DNA of 64,000 bases from Thiopseudomonas acetoxidans (lineage in GTDB: Bacteria; Pseudomonadota; Gammaproteobacteria; Pseudomonadales; Pseudomonadaceae): NCBI RefSeq assembly GCF_030362935.1, contig NZ_JAUCDY010000002.1, positions 1-64,000 on the forward strand. The letters are read 5' to 3'. The position numbers were made by a program, and so were the translations under genes. Shown piece after piece: positions 8,735 to 16,499 of the stretch. The stretch's first letter is position 1. Each line of letters opens with the position of its first letter. The notes beneath the pieces were generated by a model, which made no database searches, was not told the DNA's origin, and saw only the letters and a program-made list of their open reading frames with translations.

Positions 8735-9595
8735 ATGCAGGAAGTCGGCAGCATTCTAGTCGTGGTCACACCTAAGCAGCCTGAGCAATTGGCTTTGAAA
8801 CGCGCCAAGCTCATTGCCAGTGTCACCAAATCACATCTACATCTACTGGTATGCGACAAGCAGGGTCAATACGCTGATTTGTTAACCGATACAGCACGCC
8901 AGCTGGTTGATGAAGGCTATAGCGTAAGCACCGAGCAAGCTTGGAGTAACAGCTATCACGAAACCATCATCCAAGTGCAGCAAGAAAAGAGCTGCGGTTT
9001 AGTAGTTAAACAACACTTTCCGGAAAACCCTCTCAAGCGCGCACTATTAACCCCAGATGACTGGAAGCTTTTACGCTATTGCCCTTGCCCCGTTTTGATT
9101 GCCAAAACCAATCGTCCTTGGAGTGAAGGCAATATCTTGGCGGCCGTTGATGTGGGCAATAGTGGCGCTGAACACCGCGCGCTACACACCAGCCTTATCG
9201 AAAACGCCTTTGCCGTAGCGGCGATTGCACATGCCCAGCTACACGTTTTCACTGCACACCCTGCGCCCATGCTCTCAGCAGCCGACCCAACCTTCCAGCT
9301 ACGCGAGACCATTGAAGCCCGCTACCGTGAACAGGCCGCTGCCTTTGTAAAAGAGTTTGAGCTTAGTAACGAACAGATGCACATCAAAGAAGGTCCAGCC
9401 GATGTGTTAATTCCTAAAATGGCCAAAGAACTCGATGCTGTAGTCACCATCATTGGCACGGTGGCCCGCACTGGTTTATCGGGCGCTTTAATTGGCAATA
9501 CCGCCGAGGCCGTTTTGGACGCTGTAGAAACAGACGTTATCGTAGTCAAACCACAAAATGTGGCGGAGCACTTGGAAAGCCTGCTGCAAAAATAG
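8735..9595 (+). CDS. Tandem universal stress protein (UspE-like)
   Basis: 286-aa cytoplasmic stress protein made of two consecutive Usp domains (about residues 1-140 and 145-280), the UspE arrangement. The second domain ends in VTIIGTVARTGLSGALIGNTAEAVLDAVETDVIVV, in which the G-x2-G-x9-G(S/T) nucleotide-binding region is recognisable as G-T-A-R-T-G...GNTAE. The first copy ends in CPCPVLIAK. Ribosome-binding site GGGAG before ATG 8735. It is a single gene, followed by the acnB leader region. Confidence 0.85.
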   Translation: MQEVGSILVVVTPKQPEQLALKRAKLIASVTKSHLHLLVCDKQGQYADLLTDTARQLVDEGYSVSTEQAWSNSYHETIIQVQQEKSCGLVVKQHFPENPLKRALLTPDDWKLLRYCPCPVLIAKTNRPWSEGNILAAVDVGNSGAEHRALHTSLIENAFAVAAIAHAQLHVFTAHPAPMLSAADPTFQLRETIEARYREQAAAFVKEFELSNEQMHIKEGPADVLIPKMAKELDAVVTIIGTVARTGLSGALIGNTAEAVLDAVETDVIVVKPQNVAEHLESLLQK

Positions 9596-9914
9596 CTCGT
9601 ACGAGTTGCTTATTTTAAGGGTGTGGGCAAATCGCTCGCATGGTCGCAAACCGCCTGCTAGCCTTTGGTCTAGCGAGTAAAATTAAAGTTATTTGCTCTG
9701 CCTCTTAACTTTAAAGGTATTCTCCCTTAGAATAGTGCGCGCCTTTTTTAGGTTTATATGTCCCACTTTGAAGCTGTTTTCAAAGTTAATTTGAAGTAAA
9801 CAACCTTGTTTACTCTCTAAAATATAAGCCTAAACGCCTAGAATATTTTGAAAACAGCTTCTATAAAAGCGCCCTAAAATATAGTTATCAGGGCCATTAA
9901 TGAGGGTAAAAACT
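9596..9914 (+). promoter_or_regulatory. acnB upstream region with two competing hairpins
   Basis: 319 bp without a gene. Sequence 9770-9784 (GAAGCTGTTTTCAAA) is exactly complementary to 9847-9861 (TTTGAAAACAGCTTC). The same left arm also forms a local perfect 8-bp hairpin, ACTTTGAA (9765-9772) with TTCAAAGT (9779-9786). The two structures exclude each other. A small stem GCCCT/AGGGC (9871-9875/9890-9894) lies just before the ribosome-binding site. The layout suggests RNA- or protein-controlled expression of acnB; function is inference. Confidence 0.5.
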
Positions 9915-12518
9915 GTGCTTGAAGCCTATCGTAAACATGTTGAAGAGCGTGCTGCACAAGGTATCGTGCCTCAGCCGCTAACCGCTGAACAAACCTCTGG
10001 TTTAGTTGAGCTCTTGAAAACCCCACCAGCAGGCGAAGAAGAATTCCTGCTCGACCTCATCACCAACCGCGTACCTGCTGGCGTTGACGAAGCGGCTTAT
10101 GTTAAAGCTGGCTTCCTATCAGCCATAGCCAAAGGTGAAACCACTTCACCACTGATTGATAAAGCACACGCTGTTAAATTGTTAGGCACCATGCAAGGTG
10201 GCTACAACATTGAAACATTGGTTGCTCTTTTAGATGACGCCGAGTTAGCACCTTTAGCTGCTGCTGAGCTCAAGCACACTCTACTGATGTTTGATGCGTT
10301 CCACGACGTTGCTGAAAAAGCTAAAGCAGGCAATGCCAACGCTAAAGCTGTTATGCAATCATGGGCTGACGGCGAGTGGTTCAAATCACGCCCAGCACTA
10401 GAAGAAAAAATCACCTTAAGCGTGTTCAAAGTCACTGGCGAAACCAACACTGACGACCTGTCACCTGCTCCAGATGCATGGTCACGTCCTGACATCCCAT
10501 TGCACGCATTAGCGATGCTGAAAATGGAGCGCGATGGTATTAAGCCAGACGTTCCAGGCTCCGTGGGCCCAATCAAGCAAATGGAAGCGCTGAAAGCTAA
10601 AGGTTTCCCTGTTGCTTATGTGGGTGACGTTGTAGGTACGGGTTCTTCACGTAAATCAGCCACTAACTCTGTATTGTGGTTCTTCGGTGACGATATTCCG
10701 AACGTACCGAACAAGCGCGCAGGCGGTTTCTGCTTTGGTACTAAAATTGCTCCAATCTTCTACAACACCATGGAAGATGCTGGCGCACTGCCAATCGAAT
10801 TTGATTGCACCAACCTAAACATGGGCGACGTGATTGACGTTTACCCATACAAAGGTGAAGTACGCCGTCACGGTTCTGACGAGCTCGTTACCACTTTTGA
10901 ACTGAAAACTGACGTTTTGCTTGATGAAGTGCGTGCCGGTGGCCGTATTCCATTGATCATTGGTCGCGGCTTGACTGAAAAAGCACGTGCTGAACTCGGC
11001 ATGGGCCCAACCGATTTGTTCAAAAAACCAGTTGCACCGGCTGACAGCGGCAAAGGCTTCACCTTAGCGCAAAAAATGGTCGGTCGCGCTTGTGGTTTAG
11101 CAGAAGGTCAAGGCGTACGCCCTGGCACTTACTGTGAGCCAAAAATGACCACTGTGGGTTCGCAAGATACCACTGGTCCTATGACCCGTGATGAGCTGAA
11201 AGACTTAGCGTGCTTGGGCTTCTCTGCAGACTTGGTAATGCAGTCGTTCTGCCACACTGCGGCCTACCCAAAACCAATTGACGAAATCACGCACCACACT
11301 CTGCCTGACTTCATCATGAACCGCGGCGGTGTTTCACTGCGCCCAGGCGACGGTATCATCCACAGCTGGTTGAACCGTATGTTGTTGCCTGACACTGTTG
11401 GTACCGGTGGTGACTCTCATACCCGTTTCCCAATTGGTATCTCTTTCCCAGCAGGTTCTGGTCTGGTTGCTTTCGCCGCCGCTACAGGTGTAATGCCACT
11501 GGATATGCCTGAGTCAGTACTGGTTCGCTTTAAAGGTAAAATGAACCCAGGTATCACTTTGCGCGACCTGGTGCATGCGATCCCTTACTACGCGATCCAA
11601 GAAGGCTTGTTGACTGTTGAGAAAAAAGGCAAGAAGAACATTTTCTCTGGCCGTATTCTTGAAATCGAAGGCTTGGACAACCTAACCGTTGAGCAAGCAT
11701 TTGAGTTGTCTGACGCCTCTGCTGAGCGTTCTGCAGCAGGTTGCACCATTAAGTTGCCAGAAGATGTCATCGCTGAGTACCTGCGCTCAAACATCACTAT
11801 GCTGCGCTGGATGATCAGCGAAGGTTACGGTGATGCGCGTTCAATTGAGCGTCGTGCACAGGCGATGGAAGCATGGTTAGCTAAGCCTGAATTAATGGCG
11901 GCTGACGCTGATGCGGAATACGCTGCTGTGATCGAAATCGATATGTCCGAGATCAACGAGCCAATTCTTTGTGCACCTAACGACCCAGACGATGCGCGTT
12001 TGCTGTCTGAAGTCCAAGGTCGCAAAATTGATGAAGTGTTCATTGGTTCGTGCATGACCAACATTGGTCACTTCCGCGCTGCGGGTAAGATGCTACAGAA
12101 AGTTGAAGGAAAAATGCCAACACGCCTGTGGTTAGCACCACCAACGCGTATGGATCAGTACCAGTTGACCGAAGAAGGTTACTACGACATCTACGAAAAA
12201 GCCGGTGCGCGTCTAGAAATTCCAGGCTGCTCACTGTGTATGGGTAACCAAGCCCGCGTTGAGACTGGCGCGACTGTAGTTTCTACTTCTACACGTAACT
12301 TCCCGAACCGTTTAGGTGATAACACCGACGTGTTCTTAGCATCAGCTGAGTTAGCATCGGTATCCGCTATCCTTGGCAAACTGCCAACCGTGGAAGAGTA
12401 TCAAGAATATGCGAAAAACCTCGACAGCATGGCTGGCGAAGTGTATCGCTACCTAAACTTTGACCAGATGGCCAACTACCAAGAAGCCGCTGCCAAAGCT
12501 GAGCTACCTACTGTTTAA
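9915..12518 (+). CDS. acnB: Aconitate hydratase B
   Basis: TCA-cycle aconitase interconverting citrate and isocitrate with a [4Fe-4S] cluster. The 867-aa length and the N-terminal HEAT-like domain followed by the swivel domain (TGETNTDDLSPAPDAWSR) and the catalytic domains are typical of AcnB. Cluster cysteines are visible in FIGSCMTNIGHF and PGCSLCMGNQ. The GTG at 9915 is preferred because it gives the canonical N-terminus VLEAYRKHVEERAAQG and has a GAGGG site 8 bp upstream; the in-frame ATG at 9900 would overlap that site. Strong terminator 12538-12566 follows. AcnB apo-protein is known in E. coli to bind mRNAs, which makes the structured leader noteworthy. Confidence 0.96.
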   Translation: MLEAYRKHVEERAAQGIVPQPLTAEQTSGLVELLKTPPAGEEEFLLDLITNRVPAGVDEAAYVKAGFLSAIAKGETTSPLIDKAHAVKLLGTMQGGYNIETLVALLDDAELAPLAAAELKHTLLMFDAFHDVAEKAKAGNANAKAVMQSWADGEWFKSRPALEEKITLSVFKVTGETNTDDLSPAPDAWSRPDIPLHALAMLKMERDGIKPDVPGSVGPIKQMEALKAKGFPVAYVGDVVGTGSSRKSATNSVLWFFGDDIPNVPNKRAGGFCFGTKIAPIFYNTMEDAGALPIEFDCTNLNMGDVIDVYPYKGEVRRHGSDELVTTFELKTDVLLDEVRAGGRIPLIIGRGLTEKARAELGMGPTDLFKKPVAPADSGKGFTLAQKMVGRACGLAEGQGVRPGTYCEPKMTTVGSQDTTGPMTRDELKDLACLGFSADLVMQSFCHTAAYPKPIDEITHHTLPDFIMNRGGVSLRPGDGIIHSWLNRMLLPDTVGTGGDSHTRFPIGISFPAGSGLVAFAAATGVMPLDMPESVLVRFKGKMNPGITLRDLVHAIPYYAIQEGLLTVEKKGKKNIFSGRILEIEGLDNLTVEQAFELSDASAERSAAGCTIKLPEDVIAEYLRSNITMLRWMISEGYGDARSIERRAQAMEAWLAKPELMAADADAEYAAVIEIDMSEINEPILCAPNDPDDARLLSEVQGRKIDEVFIGSCMTNIGHFRAAGKMLQKVEGKMPTRLWLAPPTRMDQYQLTEEGYYDIYEKAGARLEIPGCSLCMGNQARVETGATVVSTSTRNFPNRLGDNTDVFLASAELASVSAILGKLPTVEEYQEYAKNLDSMAGEVYRYLNFDQMANYQEAAAKAELPTV

Positions 12519-12537
12519 GTAGACTAGCTAACAAGAG

Positions 12538-12566
12538 TGCCCCGCCACAAGCGGGGCATTTTTTTT
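12538..12566 (+). terminator. Intrinsic terminator of acnB
   Basis: Perfect 8-bp GC-rich stem TGCCCCGC / GCGGGGCA with a 5-nt loop, followed by eight T residues, 20 bp after the acnB stop codon. Confidence 0.92.
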
Positions 12567-12621
12567 CAATAATCAAATACCACTGCTCACCCGCTTATCA
12601 AAGATTACCGGCCCTTCGCAT

Positions 12622-12915
12622 TTAAGGGCGTGGCTGATTTCTAAACCCTCCTAACTTCAGCAAGCATCTGGCTATGTAGTAGGCTAAATTTCTAAAGCCC
12701 AGAGCCGTGCCACGCAAGTGCTCAAGTCGTCCGTTGCTGGTTCCTGGTCGGTCGAAGTAGGTAAGGCCGCTCTGGGCGTATTTTTGCAGCGTTTTCCCCA
12801 AGGCTTTTACCTCGGCGAGTGCTTTGGACAAGTGGCTAGCTGTAATGATATTTATAACCACTTGCATGAGTTTTTTACCAAGCCTTCGATCCGGCTCGTT
12901 ATAGGCGCTGACCAC
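12622..12915 (-). pseudogene. ISL3 transposase C-terminal fragment
   Basis: About 97 codons with the ISL3 C-terminal signature YFDRPGTSNG...RLEHLRGTALGFRN and AYYIARCLLKLGGFR. The segment that normally links TSNG to RLEHLRG (a P-T-E-A-x-N-G stretch, which carries the conserved glutamate of the catalytic triad) is missing, as if deleted between the two N-G repeats. The stop codon lies within the terminal repeat. The N-terminal two-thirds of the protein is absent. Confidence 0.8.
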
Positions 12916-13085
12916 CCGTTGTTACATACTCCAGGTGCAATCCGCTTCAAGGTGGTGCTCATCTGCAAATAGCTGAAACAGTTGCTTTTTATGGGTGGTT
13001 GTCCTTGTAGGTCACGCCTTTAGGCTGACATGTCGCCCTAAAGGGGCGAGCTATATGAGCAGCTAAGCTCGGCAGGGTTCTCATC

Positions 13086-13151
13086 GCGCATAAGATGCGC
13101 TCCCACAGGGTGCCTTGCTCTAACCTTTGCGCATAAGATGCGCTCCCACAG
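13086..13151. repeat. Pair of REP-like palindromes inside the IS remnant
   Basis: A 23-bp sequence beginning GCGCATAAGATGCGCTCCCA occurs identically at 13086-13108 and 13129-13151. It contains a 6-bp palindrome (GCGCAT-AAG-ATGCGC) next to CTCCCACAG, resembling Pseudomonas REP units (GTGGGAGCG plus palindrome, read on the - strand). A partial third match (TTGTGGGAGC) is near 13215, and another small palindrome (CGCCC-TAAAG-GGGCG) is near 13035-13050. Confidence 0.7.
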
Positions 13152-13318
13152 TCACACAGTCCCGCAGTCCCGCAGTAAAGCGGTTTGCACGCAGCCGGTT
13201 GCTTGGCACAGCTCTTGTGGGAGCTTACATTTTCCAAGTTCCCCGACATTTTTTCCAGCTGGCCAGATTTTTTCTACACCCTTAAATGCGAAGAGCCAGA
13301 TTACCCTAATGGTCAGCG

Positions 13319-13337
13319 CCCTTAAATGCGAAGAGCC
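13319..13337 (-). repeat. Solo ISL3 terminal repeat
   Basis: CCCTTAAATGCGAAGAGCC, identical to the right terminal repeat at 13279-13297 and in the same orientation, 40 bp beyond it and four bases before the end of hsdR. No matching left end is found for it in the window. Confidence 0.7.
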
Positions 13338-13340
13338 ACC

Positions 13341-16300
13341 TTACTGACTCCACGAATTCGACAACACTTCAGCCTGTTGCAAAATCAACTCAACCGCCTC
13401 AGTCGCTTGATCTGGCGGGTACTTATAACGCTGTAAAGTCCGGCGTACCAGTATGCGTAGTTTAGCCCTAACGCTTTCGCGCACCTGCCAATCCACTGTG
13501 GTCGATGCCCTTAGCTTATCGGTGATTTCAACGGCAATTTTCTTGAGGATTTCATCGCCCAACTCACGCACCGCGCTTTCGTTATTGGCCAGCGCGTCAT
13601 AGAAGGCGACCTCATCAGGATTGAGCCCAAGCTCGGCTTCTCGTGCTAGGTCGGCCTGAAACTGTTTCGCCATGGCGATCAGTTCTTCGATCACTTGCGC
13701 CGTTTCGATACCACGGTTGTTATAACGGCGTAAGGTTTCCTGCAAGCGATCACTGTACTTCTTCTCTTGCACAACGTTATTACGGGTCTTAGCTTTGATG
13801 TTGTCTTTCAGCAGTTTTTCTAACAGCTCAACGGCAAAGTTTTTGTAAGGCATCTGCCGCACATCTTCCAGAAACTCATCCGACAACAAACCAATATTGG
13901 GCTTGTCTAGGCCGCATAGCGCAAAAACATCAGTCACGCCTTCAGCAATCACCGCATTATCGAGTATCTGCTTGAGCGTGGAGTTCTTTTCTTCTTGGGT
14001 AAGTTTTCGATCAACACTGGTGTGCTTAGTAATGGCTGCTTTAACTGCAGACAGAAAAGCGATTTCTTTATGATAAGCACTCGCCTCATCCATGGTGCTG
14101 CATAGCGAATAGGCCTTACTCATCGCTAAGACGGTATCCAAGAAGCGTTTTTTGCCGTCTTCCAACCCAAGAATGTAGTTGGCGGCGGGCACCAACAGCT
14201 TCATCGCATCGGTGGCAAAGTTGCTGTAATCAAAGCCTGGGCTTTGCGGTGTCTTGGCAAACATGCCATGAATAACATCCAGCTTTTCCAGCAGAATGGC
14301 GTAAGCCTCTTCGGTACTGTGGGTCGGCTCGCCACGGCCTTTGGCATCGGCATAGGTTTTCAGCGCTTGCTTCAGCTCGTTAGCGATCCCGATATAATCC
14401 ACCACCAAACCGCCCGGTTTGTTTTTGAACACGCGATTCACCCGTGCAATGGCCTGCATCAGGTTATGGCCTTTCATGGGCTTATCGACATACATGGTAT
14501 GACACGCAGGCGCATCAAAACCCGTCAACCACATATCGCGCACAATCACCAACTTGAGCGGATCGTTAATATCCTTAAAGCGTTTTTCAAGACGCTTCTT
14601 CGTTTGTTTGTTATGAATATGCGGTTGCAGTAGTTTTTTATCAGCTGCCGAGCCGGTCATCACCACCTTGATCGCGCCTTTTTCCGGGTCTGTGTCATGC
14701 CATTCGGGCCGCAGCGCGACGATTTCGTTATACAGCTGTGCGCAAATATCACGGCTCATGGCCACGATCATGGCTTTGCCTTCGATCAGCGCCGAGCGGG
14801 TTTCAAAGTGCTCAATCAGGTCGGCAGCAACCTGCTTTAAGCGCGGCCCTGAGCCCACCAGTTTTTCTAAGCGACTCCACTCGCCCTTGGTTTTCTCGCG
14901 TTGCCCAATATCCTCTTCGTCCTCGACCACGTCTTCAACCTGATCAGACAGCTCATCAATCAGATCACGGTTGATATCGAGCTTGGCTAGTCGCGACTCA
15001 TAGTAGATCGGTACGGTGGCACCATCGTCGACCGCATCTTGAATGTCATAGATGGAGACGTAATCACCAAATACTGCACGCGTATCTTTGTCTTCGTTGG
15101 CAATTGGTGTGCCGGTAAAACCAATAAAGGCCGCATTGGGTAACGCATCACGCATGTGCTTGGCGTAGCCAAACTTATAGCTGCCATCGGCTTTAAGCGT
15201 GGCTTTCAGGCCGTATTGACTGCGGTGAGCCTCATCAGAGATCACCACGATATTATGGCGGTCGTTCAAGATGGGATGAGCCTTCTCGCCCGTCAGCAAA
15301 GCAAATTTCTGCACGGTGGTAAAGATAATGCCGCCAGATTCACGCTCGGCGAGCATGGCACGCAAAGCATCACGGTCGTCAGCCTGTGCTGGGTCTTGCT
15401 TAAGCAACTCCTTTGCTGCGCTAAAGGTTCCAAATAGCTGCCCATCCAGGTCGTTGCGGTCAGTTACCACCACCAGGGTTGGATTATTCATTTCTGGTTG
15501 CTGGAGTAACTTGCCTGCGTAACACACCATCGAAATACTTTTACCCGAACCCTGCGTATGCCAAACCACTCCGGCTTTTTTACTGCCCGGCACGACTTCG
15601 TCGGCGTAACGTGCGCGCTTCTCAGCTTGGAAAAACTGCCCAGGATCTTGCGAGGCAATCACCGTGGCCTTAACCGCTTCACGTACCGCATGAAACTGAT
15701 GATAACCGGCAATTTTCTTAATCAGCTTGTCAGAGTCAGTCTCAAAGATGACAAAGTAGCGCAGGTAATCAAGGAATAACTCTCGATCAAAAAAACCACG
15801 CACCATGGTTTCCAATTGCCAGTCTAATAACGGCTTATCGTCCTCGTGCTTAATCGTACGCCAAGGCATAAAGCGCTCCTGATTGGCCGTCAACGAGCCC
15901 ACGCGGGCGTTGTAGCCATCACTGACGACAACCGCTTGGTTATAGGCAAACAGGTCTGGGACTTCATCTTTGTAAGTTTGGATCTGATTAAAGGCATCCC
16001 AAATATCAACGTTTTCAGCAGTAGGGCTTTTCAGCTCCAGCACCGCTAATGGCAAACCATTAATAAAGCAGATGATGTCAGGGCGGCGCAGTTGCTTGCT
16101 GCCCTCGATAGTGAACTGATTGATGGCGCGAAAACGGTTGGCTTTAAGATCGGTAAAATCAATCAGAAACGCATGATCATGGATGACTTCATCATCACGC
16201 TTGTACTCAACTGGCACGCCATCCAACAGCAGTCGATGAAAGCCGCGATTACTGACTATGGTGTCTAAGCTCTCAGGCTTAGCAACGATAGCCACAGCTT

Positions 16301-16496
16301 GCTCAACTGCTGTATCCGGCAAATGCGGATTGATATGGCGCAGCGCTCTTTCAAGATCACCCAGCAGCAATACCTGTCGGTAGTTGGCTCGCTCCGGCGC
16401 TGGGCCATCATGGGCAATATCAGGGCCGCTAGTGATTTCCCAGCCGCCTTCAGCAAACCATTCAAGGCAAAGCTGTTCCAGTTGATCTTCAGTCAT
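13341..16496 (-). CDS. hsdR: Type I restriction enzyme, R subunit (HsdR)
   Basis: Motor/nuclease subunit that translocates and cuts unmethylated DNA with HsdM and HsdS. 1051 aa. The N-terminal PD-(D/E)xK nuclease is visible as RRPDIICFINGLPLAVLELKSP (catalytic E-x-K about residue 154). The SF2 motor has Walker A TQGSGKS (about 317), DEAH box SDEAHRSQYG (about 420), motif III FTGTP and motif VI QAIARVNRVF. The C-terminal helical region needed for complex assembly is present. It is the last gene of the leftward island, 3 bp after the 691-aa AlbA_2 gene, and ends four bases from an ISL3 terminal repeat. No sign of inactivation is seen. Confidence 0.95.
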   Translation of the reverse strand: MTEDQLEQLCLEWFAEGGWEITSGPDIAHDGPAPERANYRQVLLLGDLERALRHINPHLPDTAVEQAVAIVAKPESLDTIVSNRGFHRLLLDGVPVEYKRDDEVIHDHAFLIDFTDLKANRFRAINQFTIEGSKQLRRPDIICFINGLPLAVLELKSPTAENVDIWDAFNQIQTYKDEVPDLFAYNQAVVVSDGYNARVGSLTANQERFMPWRTIKHEDDKPLLDWQLETMVRGFFDRELFLDYLRYFVIFETDSDKLIKKIAGYHQFHAVREAVKATVIASQDPGQFFQAEKRARYADEVVPGSKKAGVVWHTQGSGKSISMVCYAGKLLQQPEMNNPTLVVVTDRNDLDGQLFGTFSAAKELLKQDPAQADDRDALRAMLAERESGGIIFTTVQKFALLTGEKAHPILNDRHNIVVISDEAHRSQYGLKATLKADGSYKFGYAKHMRDALPNAAFIGFTGTPIANEDKDTRAVFGDYVSIYDIQDAVDDGATVPIYYESRLAKLDINRDLIDELSDQVEDVVEDEEDIGQREKTKGEWSRLEKLVGSGPRLKQVAADLIEHFETRSALIEGKAMIVAMSRDICAQLYNEIVALRPEWHDTDPEKGAIKVVMTGSAADKKLLQPHIHNKQTKKRLEKRFKDINDPLKLVIVRDMWLTGFDAPACHTMYVDKPMKGHNLMQAIARVNRVFKNKPGGLVVDYIGIANELKQALKTYADAKGRGEPTHSTEEAYAILLEKLDVIHGMFAKTPQSPGFDYSNFATDAMKLLVPAANYILGLEDGKKRFLDTVLAMSKAYSLCSTMDEASAYHKEIAFLSAVKAAITKHTSVDRKLTQEEKNSTLKQILDNAVIAEGVTDVFALCGLDKPNIGLLSDEFLEDVRQMPYKNFAVELLEKLLKDNIKAKTRNNVVQEKKYSDRLQETLRRYNNRGIETAQVIEELIAMAKQFQADLAREAELGLNPDEVAFYDALANNESAVRELGDEILKKIAVEITDKLRASTTVDWQVRESVRAKLRILVRRTLQRYKYPPDQATEAVELILQQAEVLSNSWSQ

Positions 16497-16499
16497 GAA

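Larger units (their letters stand above)
12602..13305 (-). mobile_element. Internally deleted ISL3-family insertion sequence with 8-bp target duplication
   Basis: Terminal inverted repeats are at 12610-12628 (GGCCCTTCGCATTTAAGGG) and 13279-13297 (reverse complement GGCTCTTCGCATTTAAGGG, one mismatch). They are flanked by the direct repeat AGATTACC at 12602-12609 and 13298-13305; 8-bp duplications are the rule for ISL3 elements. The 688-bp body is roughly half normal length: only the 3' part of a transposase remains (12622-12915), and the rest holds REP-like palindromes rather than the transposase N-terminus. The element could only move with transposase supplied in trans. Confidence 0.85.

Noticed and set aside
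12989..13249. 86-codon open frame on the - strand in the IS remnant
   Set aside because: It runs through REP palindromes, has no family similarity and no ribosome-binding site.
14244..14633. Long + strand open frames opposite hsdR
   Set aside because: They are shadows of the hsdR coding strand with no family similarity.
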